Assembly: GCA_022376925.1 (NCBI GenBank)
Contig: JAIOJX010000031.1
Coordinates: forward strand, 136,790,854 to 136,854,853
From: Tragulus kanchil
Lineage: Eukaryota > Chordata > Mammalia > Artiodactyla > Tragulidae
Direction of reading: 5' to 3'
Length of the DNA: 64,000 nucleotides
A program made the translations under genes and the position numbers. The notes under the pieces were generated by a model. It ran no database searches. It was not told where the DNA came from and was given only the letters and a program-made list of their open reading frames with translations. Positions within the stretch are counted from its first letter, which is position 1. Each line of letters starts with the position of its first letter. Positions 22,264-35,562 of the stretch are shown piece after piece.

Positions 22264-22877
22264 GATATGTCTTTTTTGAGGCTTGAAGATAAACCCAGAT
22301 AGATTTGGAAATAATCCTAAACTAGAAAACACATTAAAAAAAAAAAAAAAAAACCCTGTAACTGCACATGTTATATATTTGGAACTGAAAATTCAATAAA
22401 TGCCATTTGATTATAATTTTCTATGGTGTGTTTTTAATAAATTCATTCTTATTCTTATTTTTGTTGCAATTGGCCTTGGCTGACTTGATTAGAAATGGTT
22501 TAAAAAGGTGAAAAAATTGTTCCTGGTTTTTATTTTAGTATTTTTTTTTCCTATAGATTTTTTTGTTTCTTTTTACCAATCATGATGTGACTTTATGTTA
22601 GTCCTTTAAAAAGAGCTATTCCTTATTTTTAATTTCTTGATTTAATTTCTTTATTCTTTCAGTTTGTATTTCACAAATTTCTTGAGGAGATTGCTTTTTA
22701 TAGATGAACAGATATGGTATATTAAGGGACTTTCAGAGTCAGAATCTTTTTACGCATTAGATTAAAATTGGCCATTTTTATGGGTTCTAATATGTGTCTC
22801 ATGCATTTGTTATTGTTCATAGTATATATCATTAGGGTTTTTTTTTTTTTTTTGCCTCTAACTCATCATTAGTTTTC

Positions 22878-23095
22878 ATCTATCTTTATTCTTTGGCCTC
22901 TGTGGGCCTCCCATTGCAGTGGCGTCACTCATTGCAGAGCACTGTCTCGGTGCATGTGCTCCAGAGTGCTGGCTCATAATTGGGCACACCAGCCCAGCCG
23001 CTCTGCGGCATGGTATCTTCCCTGGTCAGGAATTGAACCGGTGCCCCTTGCACTGCAAGGCAGACTCTTTACCCACAGGACCACCAGGGAAGCCC
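22878..23095 (-). mobile_element. CHR-like SINE, older copy
   Basis: Minus copy from CATCTATCTTTATTC to the head CCACCAGGGAAGCCC. ATCATTAGTTTT occurs on both sides (about 22866 and 23098), a target-site duplication. It lacks the long T-rich tail and several CpGs of the younger copies. Confidence 0.85.
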
Positions 23096-24555
23096 CATCA
23101 TTAGTTTTTGTTATATAAAAATTTTTAAAGTTTTAATTGTTGTACTTCATTGTTAGTAACCTCACACCATTTCCATGGCCTTCCTATTCTACCATTAAAG
23201 ATTCAAGCCTTATAGGACTTGAATTTTTACAAATATATAGGCCCTGGTCATAATATGAATGGTCATGTTTTTATTGGTGTGATAGGTTTAGTCTTGTGAC
23301 TACAGCTGTGAATGTAGACTGGCAAAGACAGGCACAGGGCTTAGGACTGGGCAGTTGAGCTTTGGACTGCGTTCTCTTCCTGATATGTTTTGAAAAGATA
23401 CTCTTCTCAGGTGTATAACTTGTATTAGTAATTTCATTTCTATCCTCCTCCGACAGTAGAGCCAGTGAAGAATTTTCTATATATTTAAATTCTTTTTTTA
23501 ATATGGTTACATTAACTTTTGAAGTTTGATCATAAATATGTGATGATTGATTGTAGTCATAAATCACTGGTATGCCGAAAAGATGAACTTGTCTCGCTGC
23601 TGCTTCAGTCAGTGAAGGTCTTTGTGGAGGCCCCTCCCTGGTGGTTGTGGGGGTGGTGATGTGAGCACTGTCTGGCCTCTTTCATACCTCATGTAGCTTA
23701 TCATTTCAAGCAGAATGATGCCAGTAGACACGGCCTTTAGAGAAGAATTTTTTCCCCTAGGCATCCTTGTAAAATGGGATTCAATAATCTTGTAGAATGA
23801 ACAACAACAAAAAAGAGGGTAGGTGCTTTAAGTAATAGATATAATCGTTTGAAAAGGAGAGGAAACAGCAAATGGTCTTCAAATTAACTACAAAAAACTA
23901 GCAAGTTCGACTGATTTTTATTGTGGTTTCATGTTACAGTATAGTTTAGTTCCATGTGTAATAGTAGAAGCTGAATATCTTATACTGAATACTTAAATAT
24001 CCATTGTCATGACTCCAGTTTTCATTTTTTTACTATAAAATTCTTATATCTAAATTATAATGCAAATTAAAGTACAGCAAAATTTTAATAGGCTTAGTCT
24101 TCTCCCAGAGTTACATTCTTTCAGTTTTGTATTACATGAAAAACTAATACCCATAAAAAATATGGCACAGTTAAGCTACACTTAGAATAGATATGAACAT
24201 TTTAAGCTGAACTAGATGGTTTGACTAGTATATTGCTTGATGAAAGCATTTAGTACTTAAAGAATGCATGTCATAGTATTCCAATTCTATAATTTTAAAT
24301 AAATGTATTAGAAAGTAGGATAACTTGTATTCTGATATCTTCATTATAGCATGAGTATGCCCCTTGTATGTTGTCATTTTTCCCTTGCTGCTTATAATAT
24401 TTTATCCTTATCTTTAATTTCCATCAGTTTGATTGCTGTGTGTCTTGGTATGTTCCTCCTAGGGTTTATCCTGCCTGGGACTCTGCAGTTCCAGCATTTG
24501 GTTGACCATTTTCCTTTGTCATGTTAAGAAAGTTCTCATCTATTATGTTTTCACA

Positions 24556-26707
24556 TATTTTCTTGGATCTTTCTCTTCTTATTCTGTGACCCCTATAATG
24601 TGAACGTTGGTTCGTTGAATGTTATCCCAGAGGTCTCTTAGGCCATCTTCATTTTTTTTATTCTTTTTTCTATGTTCTATGGCAGTGATTTTCACCATTC
24701 TGTCTTCCAGGTCTCTTACCTCTTCTTCTACCTCAGTTATTCTGCTGTTGATTCCTTCTAGTAAATTATTTGTCTCTGTTTGTTCTTTAGTTCTTCTTTG
24801 AATATGAAACTGAAGTCACTCAGCCTTATCCGACTCTGTGATCCATTGATGAGCCGTGGAATTCTTCAGGCAAGAATACTGGAATGGGTAGCCTTTCCCT
24901 TCTCCAGGGGATCTTCCCAACCCAGGGACAGAACCCAGGTCTGTCCCATTGCAGACAGATTCTTTGCCATCTGAGCCACAAAGGGAAGCCCAAGAATACT
25001 GAAGTGGGTAGCCTATCATTTCTTGCAGGGATCTTCCTAATCCAGGAGTTGAACCAGGGTCTCTTACACTGCAGGCAGATTCTTAGCTGAATCCTTTGTA
25101 GCTAGAAGCCTGCGGTTCTTCTAGGTCTTTGGTAAACATGTTTTACATCTTCTTCATTCATTTTCCTAGATCTTGGACCATCATCTCTTTCATTATTCTG
25201 AATTCTCTTTCTGGAAGATTGCCCATCTCTGCTTTATGTAGTTGTTTTGGTGGATTTTATCTTGTCCCTTCGTCTGCTACATAACCCTGTGTTTCTCTAT
25301 CCTGATTAACTTTCTGTGATGTTGTTTTCTTTCTGTCAGCTGTGAAATTGTGGCTCTTTTTGCTTCTTCTTTCTGCCCTTTGGTGGATGAGACAAAGAGG
25401 CTTGTGCAAGTGTCCTGATGGGATGGACTCGTGGTGGGAAAAGCTGGGTCTTGATCCAGTGGACAGGGCCTTGTTCAGTAAAAACTTTGCTCCAGTTATC
25501 TGCTCATGGGTAGGATTGTGCTTCCTCCCTTTGGGTTATTTGACCTAAAGTGCCCCAGCCTCGGGGCCTATGGGCTGTATGGTAGTGTTAATGGCAACCT
25601 CCAAGAGGGCTTGTGCCATGGAGATTCTTCGTGACCCACTATTTTCTTGGATCTTTCTCTTCTTATTCTGTGACCCCTATAATGTGAACGTTGGTTCGTT
25701 GAATGTTATCCCAGAGGTCTCTTAGGCCATCTTCATTTTTTTTATTCTTTTTTCTATGTTCTATGGCAGTGATTTTCACCATTCTGTCTTCCAGGTCTCT
25801 TACCTCTTCTTCTACCTCAGTTATTCTGCTGTTGATTCCTTCTAGTAAATTATTTGTCTCTGTTTGTTCTTTAGTTCTTCTTTGAATATGAAACTGAAGT
25901 CACTCAGCCTTATCCGACTCTGTGATCCATTGATGAGCCGTGGAATTCTTCAGGCAAGAATACTGGAATGGGTAGCCTTTCCCTTCTCCAGGGGATCTTC
26001 CCAACCCAGGGACAGAACCCAGGTCTGTCCCATTGCAGACAGATTCTTTGCCATCTGAGCCACAAAGGGAAGCCCAAGAATACTGAAGTGGGTAGCCTAT
26101 CATTTCTTGCAGGGATCTTCCTAATCCAGGAGTTGAACCAGGGTCTCTTACACTGCAGGCAGATTCTTAGCTGAATCCTTTGTAGCTAGAAGCCTGCGGT
26201 TCTTCTAGGTCTTTGGTAAACATGTTTTACATCTTCTTCATTCATTTTCCTAGATCTTGGACCATCATCTCTTTCATTATTCTGAATTCTCTTTCTGGAA
26301 GATTGCCCATCTCTGCTTTATGTAGTTGTTTTGGTGGATTTTATCTTGTCCCTTCGTCTGCTACATAACCCTGTGTTTCTCTATCCTGATTAACTTTCTG
26401 TGATGTTGTTTTCTTTCTGTCAGCTGTGAAATTGTGGCTCTTTTTGCTTCTTCTTTCTGCCCTTTGGTGGATGAGACAAAGAGGCTTGTGCAAGTGTCCT
26501 GATGGGATGGACTCGTGGTGGGAAAAGCTGGGTCTTGATCCAGTGGACAGGGCCTTGTTCAGTAAAAACTTTGCTCCAGTTATCTGCTCATGGGTAGGAT
26601 TGTGCTTCCTCCCTTTGGGTTATTTGACCTAAAGTGCCCCAGCCTCGGGGCCTATGGGCTGTATGGTAGTGTTAATGGCAACCTCCAAGAGGGCTTGTGC
26701 CATGGAG
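24556..26707. repeat. Tandem duplication 7 (copies 24556-25624 and 25640-26707)
   Basis: Offset 1084 bp, from TATTTTCTTGGATCTTTC to GTGCCATGGAGA. Fifteen filler bases (25625-25639) separate the copies. No internal difference was noticed by eye. The whole Bov-tA insertion is copied, which shows the event postdates that insertion or is artefactual. Confidence 0.95.
24812..25086 (-). mobile_element. Bov-tA SINE plus adjoining partial unit (duplicated at 25896-26170)
   Basis: The first unit runs from GAAGTCACTCAGCCTTATCC to the head GCCACAAAGGGAAGCCC (about 24991). A second partial unit follows, AAGAATACTGAAGTGGGTAG to CTGCAGGCAGATTCTTAG. Together they form a dimer-like Bov-tA in reverse. Confidence 0.85.
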
Positions 26708-27349
26708 AACCTTCCAGAGCTGCTATTGCCAGTACTCTTGTCCCAGTGGCAAGCCACTGCTGACCCACACCTCCACAAGAGTCCCTCCAGCATAGTAGGT
26801 AGGTCTGGTTCAGTCTCCTGTGGGGTCACTGGGCCTTTTCCCTGGGTCATGGTACATACAACATATTGTTTTTGCCCTCCAAGAGGGGGTTCTCTGTTTC
26901 CCCATCCCCAGGCTGGGAAGCCTAATGTAGGACTTTAGAACCTTCACAACAGTGAGAGAACTTCTTTGATATTATTGTTCTCTAGTCTGTGGGTCATCCA
27001 CTTGGCAGGTATGGGATTTGATTGATCATGAGTATGCCCCTCTGACCACCTTGTTGTGGCTTCTTACTTGCCTTTTGACATGGGGCATCTTTTGTGATGG
27101 GCTCCAGCCTCCTCCTGTCAATGGTTTTTCAACAGCTAGTTGTGATTTTGGTGCTCCCGCATGAGTTGATGAGCACGTGTCCTTCTATTCCATTGTCTTG
27201 AGCCAGTCCCACATCCTATGCTTCTTAATGACAGATTTGATTCTGCTGCCAAGGGACTTGAATTTGTTTTGTTTCTCTATAGAGTCAGCATGATTTGGGG
27301 GGATGCTTGACAGTTTGCCATAATTAGACTTGGAGGTTGTTAGTGAAAT

Positions 27350-27678
27350 TAAGGTTCAGTTCAGTTCAATTCAGTTGCTCAGTTGTATCTGACTTTTTGT
27401 GACCCCATGGACTGCAGTACTCCAAGCTTCCCTGTCCTTCACCATCTCCTAGAGCTTGCTCCAATTCATGTCCTTTGACTCAGTGATGCCATCCAACCAT
27501 CTTGTCCTCTGCCGTCTCATTTTCCTTTTGCCTTCTATGTTTCCCAACATCAGGGTCTCTTCCAGTGAGTTGGCTCTTCACATCAAGTGGCCAGAGTATT
27601 GGAACTTCAGCTTTAGCATTATACCTTCTGATGAATATTCAGGGTTGATTTCTTTTAGGACTGACTGGTTTGAATTTA
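27350..27678 (-). mobile_element. BovB 3' end fragment
   Basis: The plus strand reads GTTCAGTTCAATTCAGTTGC TCAGTTG ... GACCCCATGGACTGCAGTA, the reverse complement of the BovB 3' terminus. It continues to about GATTTCTTTTAGGACTGACTGG. Only a few hundred bases of the element remain. Confidence 0.88.
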
Positions 27679-27987
27679 ACGTTAGTTCTGAATAATCATT
27701 CTTCAAAAGTAATTATTCATTTTGGTTAAGAAATTTTATTGAAGACCTATTTAGCATCGCTCGTATGTAGGACTGGTCATATTTAGTGGAACTTTTCTTC
27801 CTGTTTTACTGTAAGTCATCCTTCTTCCTCTGACATGGTTAGAGAAAGTGTTAATACTGGTTTTCTATGGCTTCTGCATATCAACACTAAACTACATATA
27901 GCGACCCAGGGGTGCTTTACTATCACACTTAAAGCTCAGATTTCATTCATTTATCTTTTTGCCATTTCTTAAATAGTGATTTTTTTA

Positions 27988-28341
27988 TTTTTATTTTTTT
28001 TATTTTTATTTTTATTTATTTATTTTTTATTATTTATTTTGGGTGGGGGTTGGGTTGGGGAGGGAGGGGGGCGGGCGGGCAGGCCACTTGTATTGGTCTT
28101 TCATTTCTCTATTTTCATCCGTCTTTGTTCTTTGGTTCCTGTGGGCCTCCCATCGCAGTGGGGTCTGCTGTTGCAGAGTGCCGGCTCTGGGCGCATGTGC
28201 TCCAGAGCTCCGGCTCGGTAGTTGGACACATCAGTCCGCCCACTCCTGTGGCACGTGGGATCTTCCCAGGCCAGGGATCGAACCGGTGCCCCTTGCACTG
28301 CAAGGCGGTGTCCTTATCCACTGGACCACCAGAAGAAGCCC
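27988..28341 (-). mobile_element. CHR-like SINE (duplicated at about 29095-29443)
   Basis: Minus copy with an extended T-rich end (27988-28040), a G-rich segment and tRNA-like head ending CCAGAAGAAGCCC. AGTGATTTTTTTA flanks both sides (27975 and about 28342). The head CCAGAAGAAG differs from the usual CCAGGGAAG. Confidence 0.88.
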
Positions 28342-28539
28342 AGTGATTTTTTTAAATTGCAAATTTAAAATCACTATGCAGGGCATCCATCCTTGCATTG
28401 ATCAAGAGGATTCTGATGTTAACCTGACAAAGCCAACTAATTTAAATTCTTTGATATCTAATTTTGTGATTAGTCCTATGCTGACTGTTAGAGGAGATTC
28501 AAAAGTTTAAAGATGGAGAAGGGAAAACAATCAGTAGTT

Positions 28540-28645
28540 AATATACACTGTGCCAGTGCTACACTTCAAATATTTCATTTAATTCTCATAAAAATCCAGT
28601 GAGGATTGAACCTAAGGATCAGTCTTATTCACTTGGTAAAGGATG
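28540..28645 (-). mobile_element. MIR-like fragment (also at about 29645-29750 and 30707-30812)
   Basis: CACTGTGCCAGTGCTACACTTC ... ATTTAATTCTCATAAAAATCC follows the reverse MIR consensus. It occurs three times because duplications 8 and 9 overlap here. Confidence 0.5.
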
Positions 28646-29641
28646 GCTTCTTAAAAGTGTGACTGAATTTCATACAAGAAAGTTTGGTCAGTTATGGTTT
28701 TATTGTATGTGTGTCTTCATAGAAGACAGTTTATCAGATTACAGTTTAAAGATGGAGCAAAGGTACAAAGTCTTGGACTCTTATTACGTTAGTTCTGAAT
28801 AATCATTCTTCAAAAGTAATTATTCATTTTGGTTAAGAAATTTTATTGAAGACCTATTTAGCATCGCCGTATGTAGGACTGGTCATATTTAGTGGAACTT
28901 TTCTTCCTGTTTTACTGTAAGTCATCCTTCTTCCTCTGACATGGTTAGAGAAAGTGTTAATACTGGTTTTCTATGGCTTCTGCATATCAACACTAAACTA
29001 CATATAGCGACCCAGGGGTGCTTTACTATCACACTTAAAGCTCAGATTTCATTCATTTATCTTTTTGCCATTTCTTAAATAGTGATTTTTTTATTTTTAT
29101 TTTTTTTATTTTTATTTTTATTTATTTATTTTTTATTATTTATTTTGGGTGGGGGTTGGGTTGGGGAGGGAGGGGAGCGGGCAGGCCACTTGTATTGGTC
29201 TTTCATTTCTCTATTTTCATCCGTCTTTGTTCTTTGGTTCCTGTGGGCCTCCCATCGCAGTGGGGTCTGCTGTTGCAGAGTGCCGGCTCTGGGCGCATGT
29301 GCTCCAGAGCTCCGGCTCGGTAGTTGGACACATCAGTCCGCCCACTCCTGTGGCACGTGGGATCTTCCCAGGCCAGGGATCGAACCGGTGCCCCTTGCAC
29401 TGCAAGGCGGTGTCCTTATCCACTGGACCACCAGAAGAAGCCCAGTGATTTTTTTAAATTGCAAATTTAAAATCACTATGCAGGGCATCCATCCTTGCAT
29501 TGATCAAGAGGATTCTGATGTTAACCTGACAAAGCCAACTAATTTAAATTCTTTGATATCTAATTTTGTGATTAGTCCTATGCTGACTGTTAGAGGAGAT
29601 TCAAAAGTTTAAAGATGGAGAAGGGAAAACAATCAGTAGTT

Positions 29642-31770
29642 AATATACACTGTGCCAGTGCTACACTTCAAATATTTCATTTAATTCTCATAAAAATCCA
29701 GTGAGGATTGAACCTAAGGATCAGTCTTATTCACTTGGTAAAGGATGGCTTCTTAAAAGTGTGACTGAATTTCATACAAGAAAGTTTGGTCAGTTATGGT
29801 TTTATTGTATGTGTGTCTTCATAGAAGACAGTTTATCGACAGAGACTCTCTGGACAGCTTTAGATCAAATCACCAAAGTCTGATGGTATAGTGCATAAAG
29901 CAGTACAAATGTCTTGGCCTGTTTTACTTACCCAGTGATCTAAACTTCACTGCATTTTGATGAGAAGAAAATTAAGTAGCTTTCATTGTCAACACACTCT
30001 ATACTGTCAGAAGTTTGTAGTTTTATTCTGGTTACGAATATTTTTATTCTATGGTTAGCTTACTTTCCTAATTCACAATTTATTGTGATTTTTTTTCGAT
30101 TAACATTCAAGACTTCCTCTATTCAAGCTTACTCTATGAATTGTTATCAGGGAAATTTATAATTAGCAGTAGTAACATTCATATTAAATGCATTGCTGAA
30201 ATCTGCCAAGACAAGAAGTACAGACCAGGATTCACCAAAGTGTAAATAATAAAGGAAAATGGTTCAATTCCATCTTTAAAAATACTGAATAGCTTGAAAG
30301 TATTATTTCTTTAGGGCTTGATATAACAAAATGTCTAATGAGATATTTTTAATCAGTACAATAACAGAAGACTTAAGAAAATTAAGTATTTCATGTAGAA
30401 ATTGGGAATAGTATACAGTGAAGTTCTTTTGTCCCTCCCTGTGATTCAGTTAATATGTAACTAAGATGCTGTGATAATGGACTTAGAGGCTTAGAATTGA
30501 AAATTTTTACTTGTGAGTATGGAATAATGACTCTAGGTTTTTCTTGAGATCTTATATGTTCATGTTAAGCACTATCGCATATAAAATAACTCACTTGTAA
30601 GCTTTATACATTTGTACATTTTAAAATTATATCCTTTTATGATTTCATTGAGATCCTTCTTTATGAAAATAGAAGAAGAGAACAGAATAAATTAAAATAG
30701 AAGAATATACACTGTGCCAGTGCTACACTTCAAATATTTCATTTAATTCTCATAAAAATCCAGTGAGGATTGAACCTAAGGATCAGTCTTATTCACTTGG
30801 TAAAGGATGGCTTCTTAAAAGTGTGACTGAATTTCATACAAGAAAGTTTGGTCAGTTATGGTTTTATTGTATGTGTGTCTTCATAGAAGACAGTTTATCG
30901 ACAGAGACTCTCTGGACAGCTTTAGATCAAATCACCAAAGTCTGATGGTATAGTGCATAAAGCAGTACAAATGTCTTGGCCTGTTTTACTTACCCAGTGA
31001 TCTAAACTTCACTGCATTTTGATGAGAAGAAAATTAAGTAGCTTTCATTGTCAACACACTCTATACTGTCAGAAGTTTGTAGTTTTATTCTGGTTACGAA
31101 TATTTTTATTCTATGGTTAGCTTACTTTCCTAATTCACAATTTATTGTGATTTTTTTTCGATTAACATTCAAGACTTCCTCTATTCAAGCTTACTCTATG
31201 AATTGTTATCAGGGAAATTTATAATTAGCAGTAGTAACATTCATATTAAATGCATTGCTGAAATCTGCCAAGACAAGAAGTACAGACCAGGATTCACCAA
31301 AGTGTAAATAATAAAGGAAAATGGTTCAATTCCATCTTTAAAAATACTGAATAGCTTGAAAGTATTATTTCTTTAGGGCTTGATATAACAAAATGTCTAA
31401 TGAGATATTTTTAATCAGTACAATAACAGAAGACTTAAGAAAATTAAGTATTTCATGTAGAAATTGGGAATAGTATACAGTGAAGTTCTTTTGTCCCTCC
31501 CTGTGATTCAGTTAATATGTAACTAAGATGCTGTGATAATGGACTTAGAGGCTTAGAATTGAAAATTTTTACTTGTGAGTATGGAATAATGACTCTAGGT
31601 TTTTCTTGAGATCTTATATGTTCATGTTAAGCACTATCGCATATAAAATAACTCACTTGTAAGCTTTATACATTTGTACATTTTAAAATTATATCCTTTT
31701 ATGATTTCATTGAGATCCTTCTTTATGAACAATAGAAGAAGAGAACAGAATAAATTAAAATAGAAGAATA
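29642..31770. repeat. Tandem duplication 9 (copies 29642-30708 and 30704-31770)
   Basis: Offset 1062 bp, sharing AATA at the junction. Copy 1 has TATGAAAATAGAAGAAG where copy 2 has TATGAACAATAGAAGAAG near the end. Copy 1 starts in the second copy of duplication 8, so 27.7-31.8 kb is a chained cluster. Confidence 0.95.
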
Positions 31771-33669
31771 GAACAAACTGAATTATTGAATGGTCACAGT
31801 GTAGGCTATTGACTAGTGAGTTTTACTCAACTTCATCTGTTGTGATGAATCACCTTATTCATTGCAACTGATTACTGGTAACTGTTGGCCAGTTTTAGAT
31901 ATTAAAGGATATTAACTCCATTTGTTCAATAAATATTTATTGAATGCTCACTGTGTTCTGGGCACTGTTGGCACTGGGGTTACAATAATGAATGAAACAA
32001 CTACTGTTGAAAAATTTTAATAAGTATGCAATTTCTGAATGCAGTCTTTTTCATAAAGGGAGTTTCAGAAACTAGAACTGTTGGAATATAGGTCTGACCT
32101 CCCAGAAATCACACACATTCATGGTATATTATGGCAAAGTACTCTAGTAGACTATAAGAAAGGAAAATGAAATAGCTAATTGAGAGATTGATATTCATAA
32201 GGTCGACACCTGAAACATCAACCAGATTTAATATCCTTAAATAGATTTTACAGGCTGTGCTTCTTCCTTAAAGGTCACTGGAAGAACTTAATACCTTTTT
32301 ATTAAAAATAAAATGGGAACAGTGGAATGGCCTTTTCACGTCTTTTTTGGATACGTTGAAGAGGCAAATTTTACTTCATTTTTATAAAGTTGTGTTGTTT
32401 TGTATTTGCCACTTCATATTTTACATTTAAAATGTTTCTTACCCAACTTAGCATGGAGAAACATAGACTTGAGAAGTTGAGGTTTCAGTTGAACTGTGAT
32501 CAGTCGGGTTTAAGTAAGTGAAAGTAAACATGTAGATATATATACATGTATGTATAATTTTGGAACAATCTCTTTCATGTAGAAATTGGGAATAGTATAC
32601 AGTTTTTTAATATGTAACTAAGATGCTGTGATAATGGACTTAGAGGCTTAGAATTGAAAATTTTTACTTGTGAGTATGGAATAATGACTCTAGGTTTTTC
32701 TTGAGATCTTATATGTTCATGTTAAGCACTATCGCATATAAAATAACTCACTTGTAAGCTTTATACATTTGTACATTTTAAAATTATATCCTTTTATGAT
32801 TTCATTGAGATCCTTCTTTATGAACAATAGAAGAAGAGAACAGAATAAATTAAAATAGAAGAATAGAACAAACTGAATTATTGAATGGTCACAGTGTAGG
32901 CTATTGACTAGTGAGTTTTACTCAACTTCATCTGTTGTGATGAATCACCTTATTCATTGCAACTGATTACTGGTAACTGTTGGCCAGTTTTAGATATTAA
33001 AGGATATTAACTCCATTTGTTCAATAAATATTTATTGAATGCTCACTGTGTTCTGGGCACTGTTGGCACTGGGGTTACAATAATGAATGAAACAACTACT
33101 GTTGAAAAATTTTAATAAGTATGCAATTTCTGAATGCAGTCTTTTTCATAAAGGGAGTTTCAGAAACTAGAACTGTTGGAATATAGGTCTGACCTCCCAG
33201 AAATCACACACATTCATGGTATATTATGGCAAAGTACTCTAGTAGACTATAAGAAAGGAAAATGAAATAGCTAATTGAGAGATTGATATTCATAAGGTCG
33301 ACACCTGAAACATCAACCAGATTTAATATCCTTAAATAGATTTTACAGGCTGTGCTTCTTCCTTAAAGGTCACTGGAAGAACTTAATACCTTTTTATTAA
33401 AAATAAAATGGGAACAGTGGAATGGCCTTTTCACGTCTTTTTTGGATACGTTGAAGAGGCAAATTTTACTTCATTTTTATAAAGTTGTGTTGTTTTGTAT
33501 TTGCCACTTCATATTTTACATTTAAAATGTTTCTTACCCAACTTAGCATGGAGAAACATAGACTTGAGAAGTTGAGGTTTCAGTTGAACTGTGATCAGTC
33601 GGGTTTAAGTAAGTGAAAGTAAACATGTAGATATATATACATGTATGTATAATTTTGGAACAATCTCTT
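31451..33669. repeat. Tandem duplication 10 (copies 31451-32576 and 32573-33669)
   Basis: Offset is 1122 bp at the start and 1095 bp afterwards. Copy 2 begins TTTCATGTAGAAATTGGGAA, but just after TATACAG it has lost about 27 bases relative to copy 1 (31481-31512 vs 32601-32607). The remainder looks identical. An L2 end is included in each copy. Confidence 0.95.
31917..31998 (-). mobile_element. L2 3'-end fragment (duplicated at about 33012-33093)
   Basis: TTCAATAAATATTTATTGAATG followed by GTTCTGGGCACTGTTGGCACTGGGG is the reverse of the conserved L2 3' terminus. It is an ancient mammal-wide LINE. Confidence 0.7.
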
Positions 33670-34522
33670 GTTTAAAGCAGAAAATGAGAACAAGGATTAA
33701 GAATTTAAGTCTTAATTCTCAACTTAACCCTTAACTCTTCCTAGCCAAGCATTTTTATGAGGCAGGGTAAAGGTTGACTGAAAAACTCATAGCCATTAAT
33801 GTCCTGTGTCTGTAAAATTAGTGGGTTAGCATTAGCTCAGGCAGAAGCAGATTTAAAGCTGCAGTCATAGAACTGATGAACCTCACCCTGCTCCATTCCC
33901 AAAGTTAGAGAATCTGGAATAAAACACAGATGGAAGATACAGATTTCCTTGGGCTAAAATTCTTTCACACATTTTGTATATTTCTCTGATAAACTGAAGC
34001 CCTATAGAAAAAATGAAAGGATGCAGTTTACTTATGTTTTAACTTTGTGTCAGTATGCTGTATTGAGTGCTGGATACATTATTTTAAAAAATCAATATAT
34101 GTTGCTCCAAGTAATGGAAATTTTTAGAGACATTAATGTAACTGCACATGAAACTGATTATTGCTAAGCTGTTTTTAAATATCATATGTCCACAATGGTT
34201 TTGAAATCTTGCATATAAGTAGGCCAAATGCTACATTATTAGATAATAGGGTTTTTTATAGCCTTTGAAATTGAATTGTATTATTTCATGAGGAAATGGT
34301 CTATTTAAATCCCATAATTTGAAATCTTCTCTGTTTATAATTTAGACAAATGGATCTTTCTATTGACTGTTTTGTAACCTAAAAAATAAATAGGACCAAT
34401 TTGATCTTTATAAAAATAATGGAATTTATTACTCTATTTATTTATTTATTTTTGCTTGAAGGATATTTCTATTATAGTGTTGTGTTGTTTTCTGCCATAT
34501 AACAATGTGAATCAACTATAAA

Positions 34523-34523
<1 letters not shown>

Positions 34524-34561
<38 letters not shown>
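34524..34561. repeat. (TA)n microsatellite
   Basis: An uninterrupted run of alternating T and A about 36 bases long inside the L1 3' UTR, followed by degenerate TATG units. It is a candidate polymorphic marker. Confidence 0.9.
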
Positions 34562-34567
<6 letters not shown>

Positions 34568-34714
34568 ATGTATGCATATACATTTTTTTTTCCCCTCCCT
34601 CTTGAGCCTCCCTTCCACCTCCTGCCCACCCCACTCCTTTAGGTCATCACAGCATATGGGACTGGGCTCCCTGCATATATAACATAGCTGTATATGGCAG
34701 CTTCCCACTAGCTG

Positions 34715-34912
34715 TGTCAGGCTCATCTGGTAGCTCTGCTGCCAATGCAGGAGACAATCTGTGGGTCAGGAAGGTCCCCTATAAAAGAACATAATGGCAA
34801 TCCATTCCTGTATTCGTGTCTGGGAAATTCCACTGACAGAGGAGCCTGGCAGGCTATAGTTCATGGGGTCGCTAAAGAGTTGGACACATATTAGCAACTG
34901 AAAACACCTAGC
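34715..34912 (+). mobile_element. Bov-tA SINE
   Basis: The tRNA-like head GGCTCATCTGGTAGCTCTG leads into GAGCCTGGCAGGCTATAG and ends near GTTGGACACATATTAGCAAC. It is complete but diverged and lies inside the reverse L1. Confidence 0.85.
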
Positions 34913-35023
34913 TATGTATTTTTACACGTGGCAATGTATACATGTCAGTGCTACTTTCTCTTCTTCCCCTTTTCTGACCACAGTTCCATTCTGTGCATCT
35001 GCATCTCTGTTGTATTGCTGATA

Positions 35024-35478
35024 TGTTTGTTGTGTCACTAAGTCATGTCCGACTCTTTGTGACCCGATGGACTGTAGGATGCTAGGCTTCTCTGTCCTCC
35101 ACTATCTCCCAGAGTTTGGTAAAATTGATGTCCATTGAGTCAGTGATGCTATCTAACCATTCCATCCTCTGTGGTCCCCTTCTCCTTTTGCCTTCAGTCT
35201 TTACCTGCAGCATAAAGGTCTCTTCCAGTGGGTCAGCTCTTCACATCAGATGGCCAAAGTACTAGAGTTTCAGCTTCAACAACAGTTCTTCCAGTGAATA
35301 TTCAGGATTAATTTCCTTTAGGATTGACTGATTTGATCTTCTTGCATTTCAAGGGACTCTCAAGAGTCTTATCCAGTACCATAATTTAAAAGCCTCGATT
35401 CTTTGGCACTCAGCCTTCTTTATGGTCCAACTCACTGATCCATACGTGACTACTGGAAAAACTATAGTTTTGATTAAA
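35024..35478 (-). mobile_element. BovB 3' fragment inside L1
   Basis: The plus strand reads GTCATGTCCGACTCTTTGTG at the 3' end, GGCCAAAGTACTAGAGTTTCA in the middle, and TACTGGAAAAACTATAG at the 5' break. It is a standard truncated BovB with no open frame. Confidence 0.88.
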
Positions 35479-35508
35479 GGACCTTTGTCACCTGCAAATA
35501 GATTACCA

Positions 35509-35562
35509 TTTTTCTAGATTATATATATTAAGAAATTTTTCTAGATTATATATATTAAGAAA
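35509..35562. repeat. Perfect 27-bp tandem repeat
   Basis: Two exact head-to-tail copies of a 27-base unit starting TTTTTCTAGATTATATATA (35509-35535, 35536-35562) within L1-derived DNA. This is much shorter than the kilobase duplications. Confidence 0.9.

Larger units (their letters stand above)
24390..27210 (-). mobile_element. LINE-1 5' UTR (reverse), split by Bov-tA and duplicated
   Basis: Read on the minus strand from about 27205 it begins CTCAAGACAATGGAATAGAA, matching the start of an L1 5' UTR (CTCAAGATGGCGGAGTAGAA type). The long plus-strand text around 24556-25600 and 26640-27200 (GGTAGGTCTGGTTCAGTCTC, GAGGCTTGTGCAAGTGTCCTG) follows the same artiodactyl L1 5' region. It carries no ORF1 or ORF2. 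Bov-tA interrupts it at about 24812, and tandem duplication 7 inflates it. Confidence 0.65.
27679..29837. repeat. Tandem duplication 8 (copies 27679-28735 and 28786-29837)
   Basis: Offset 1107 bp, beginning ACGTTAGTTCTGAATAATC and ending ACAGTTTATC. Differences are single-run events: CATCGCTCGTATG vs CATCGCCGTATG, and GGGGGGCGGGCGGGCAGG vs GGGGAGCGGGCAGG. Fifty single-copy bases (28736-28785) lie between the copies. Confidence 0.95.
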
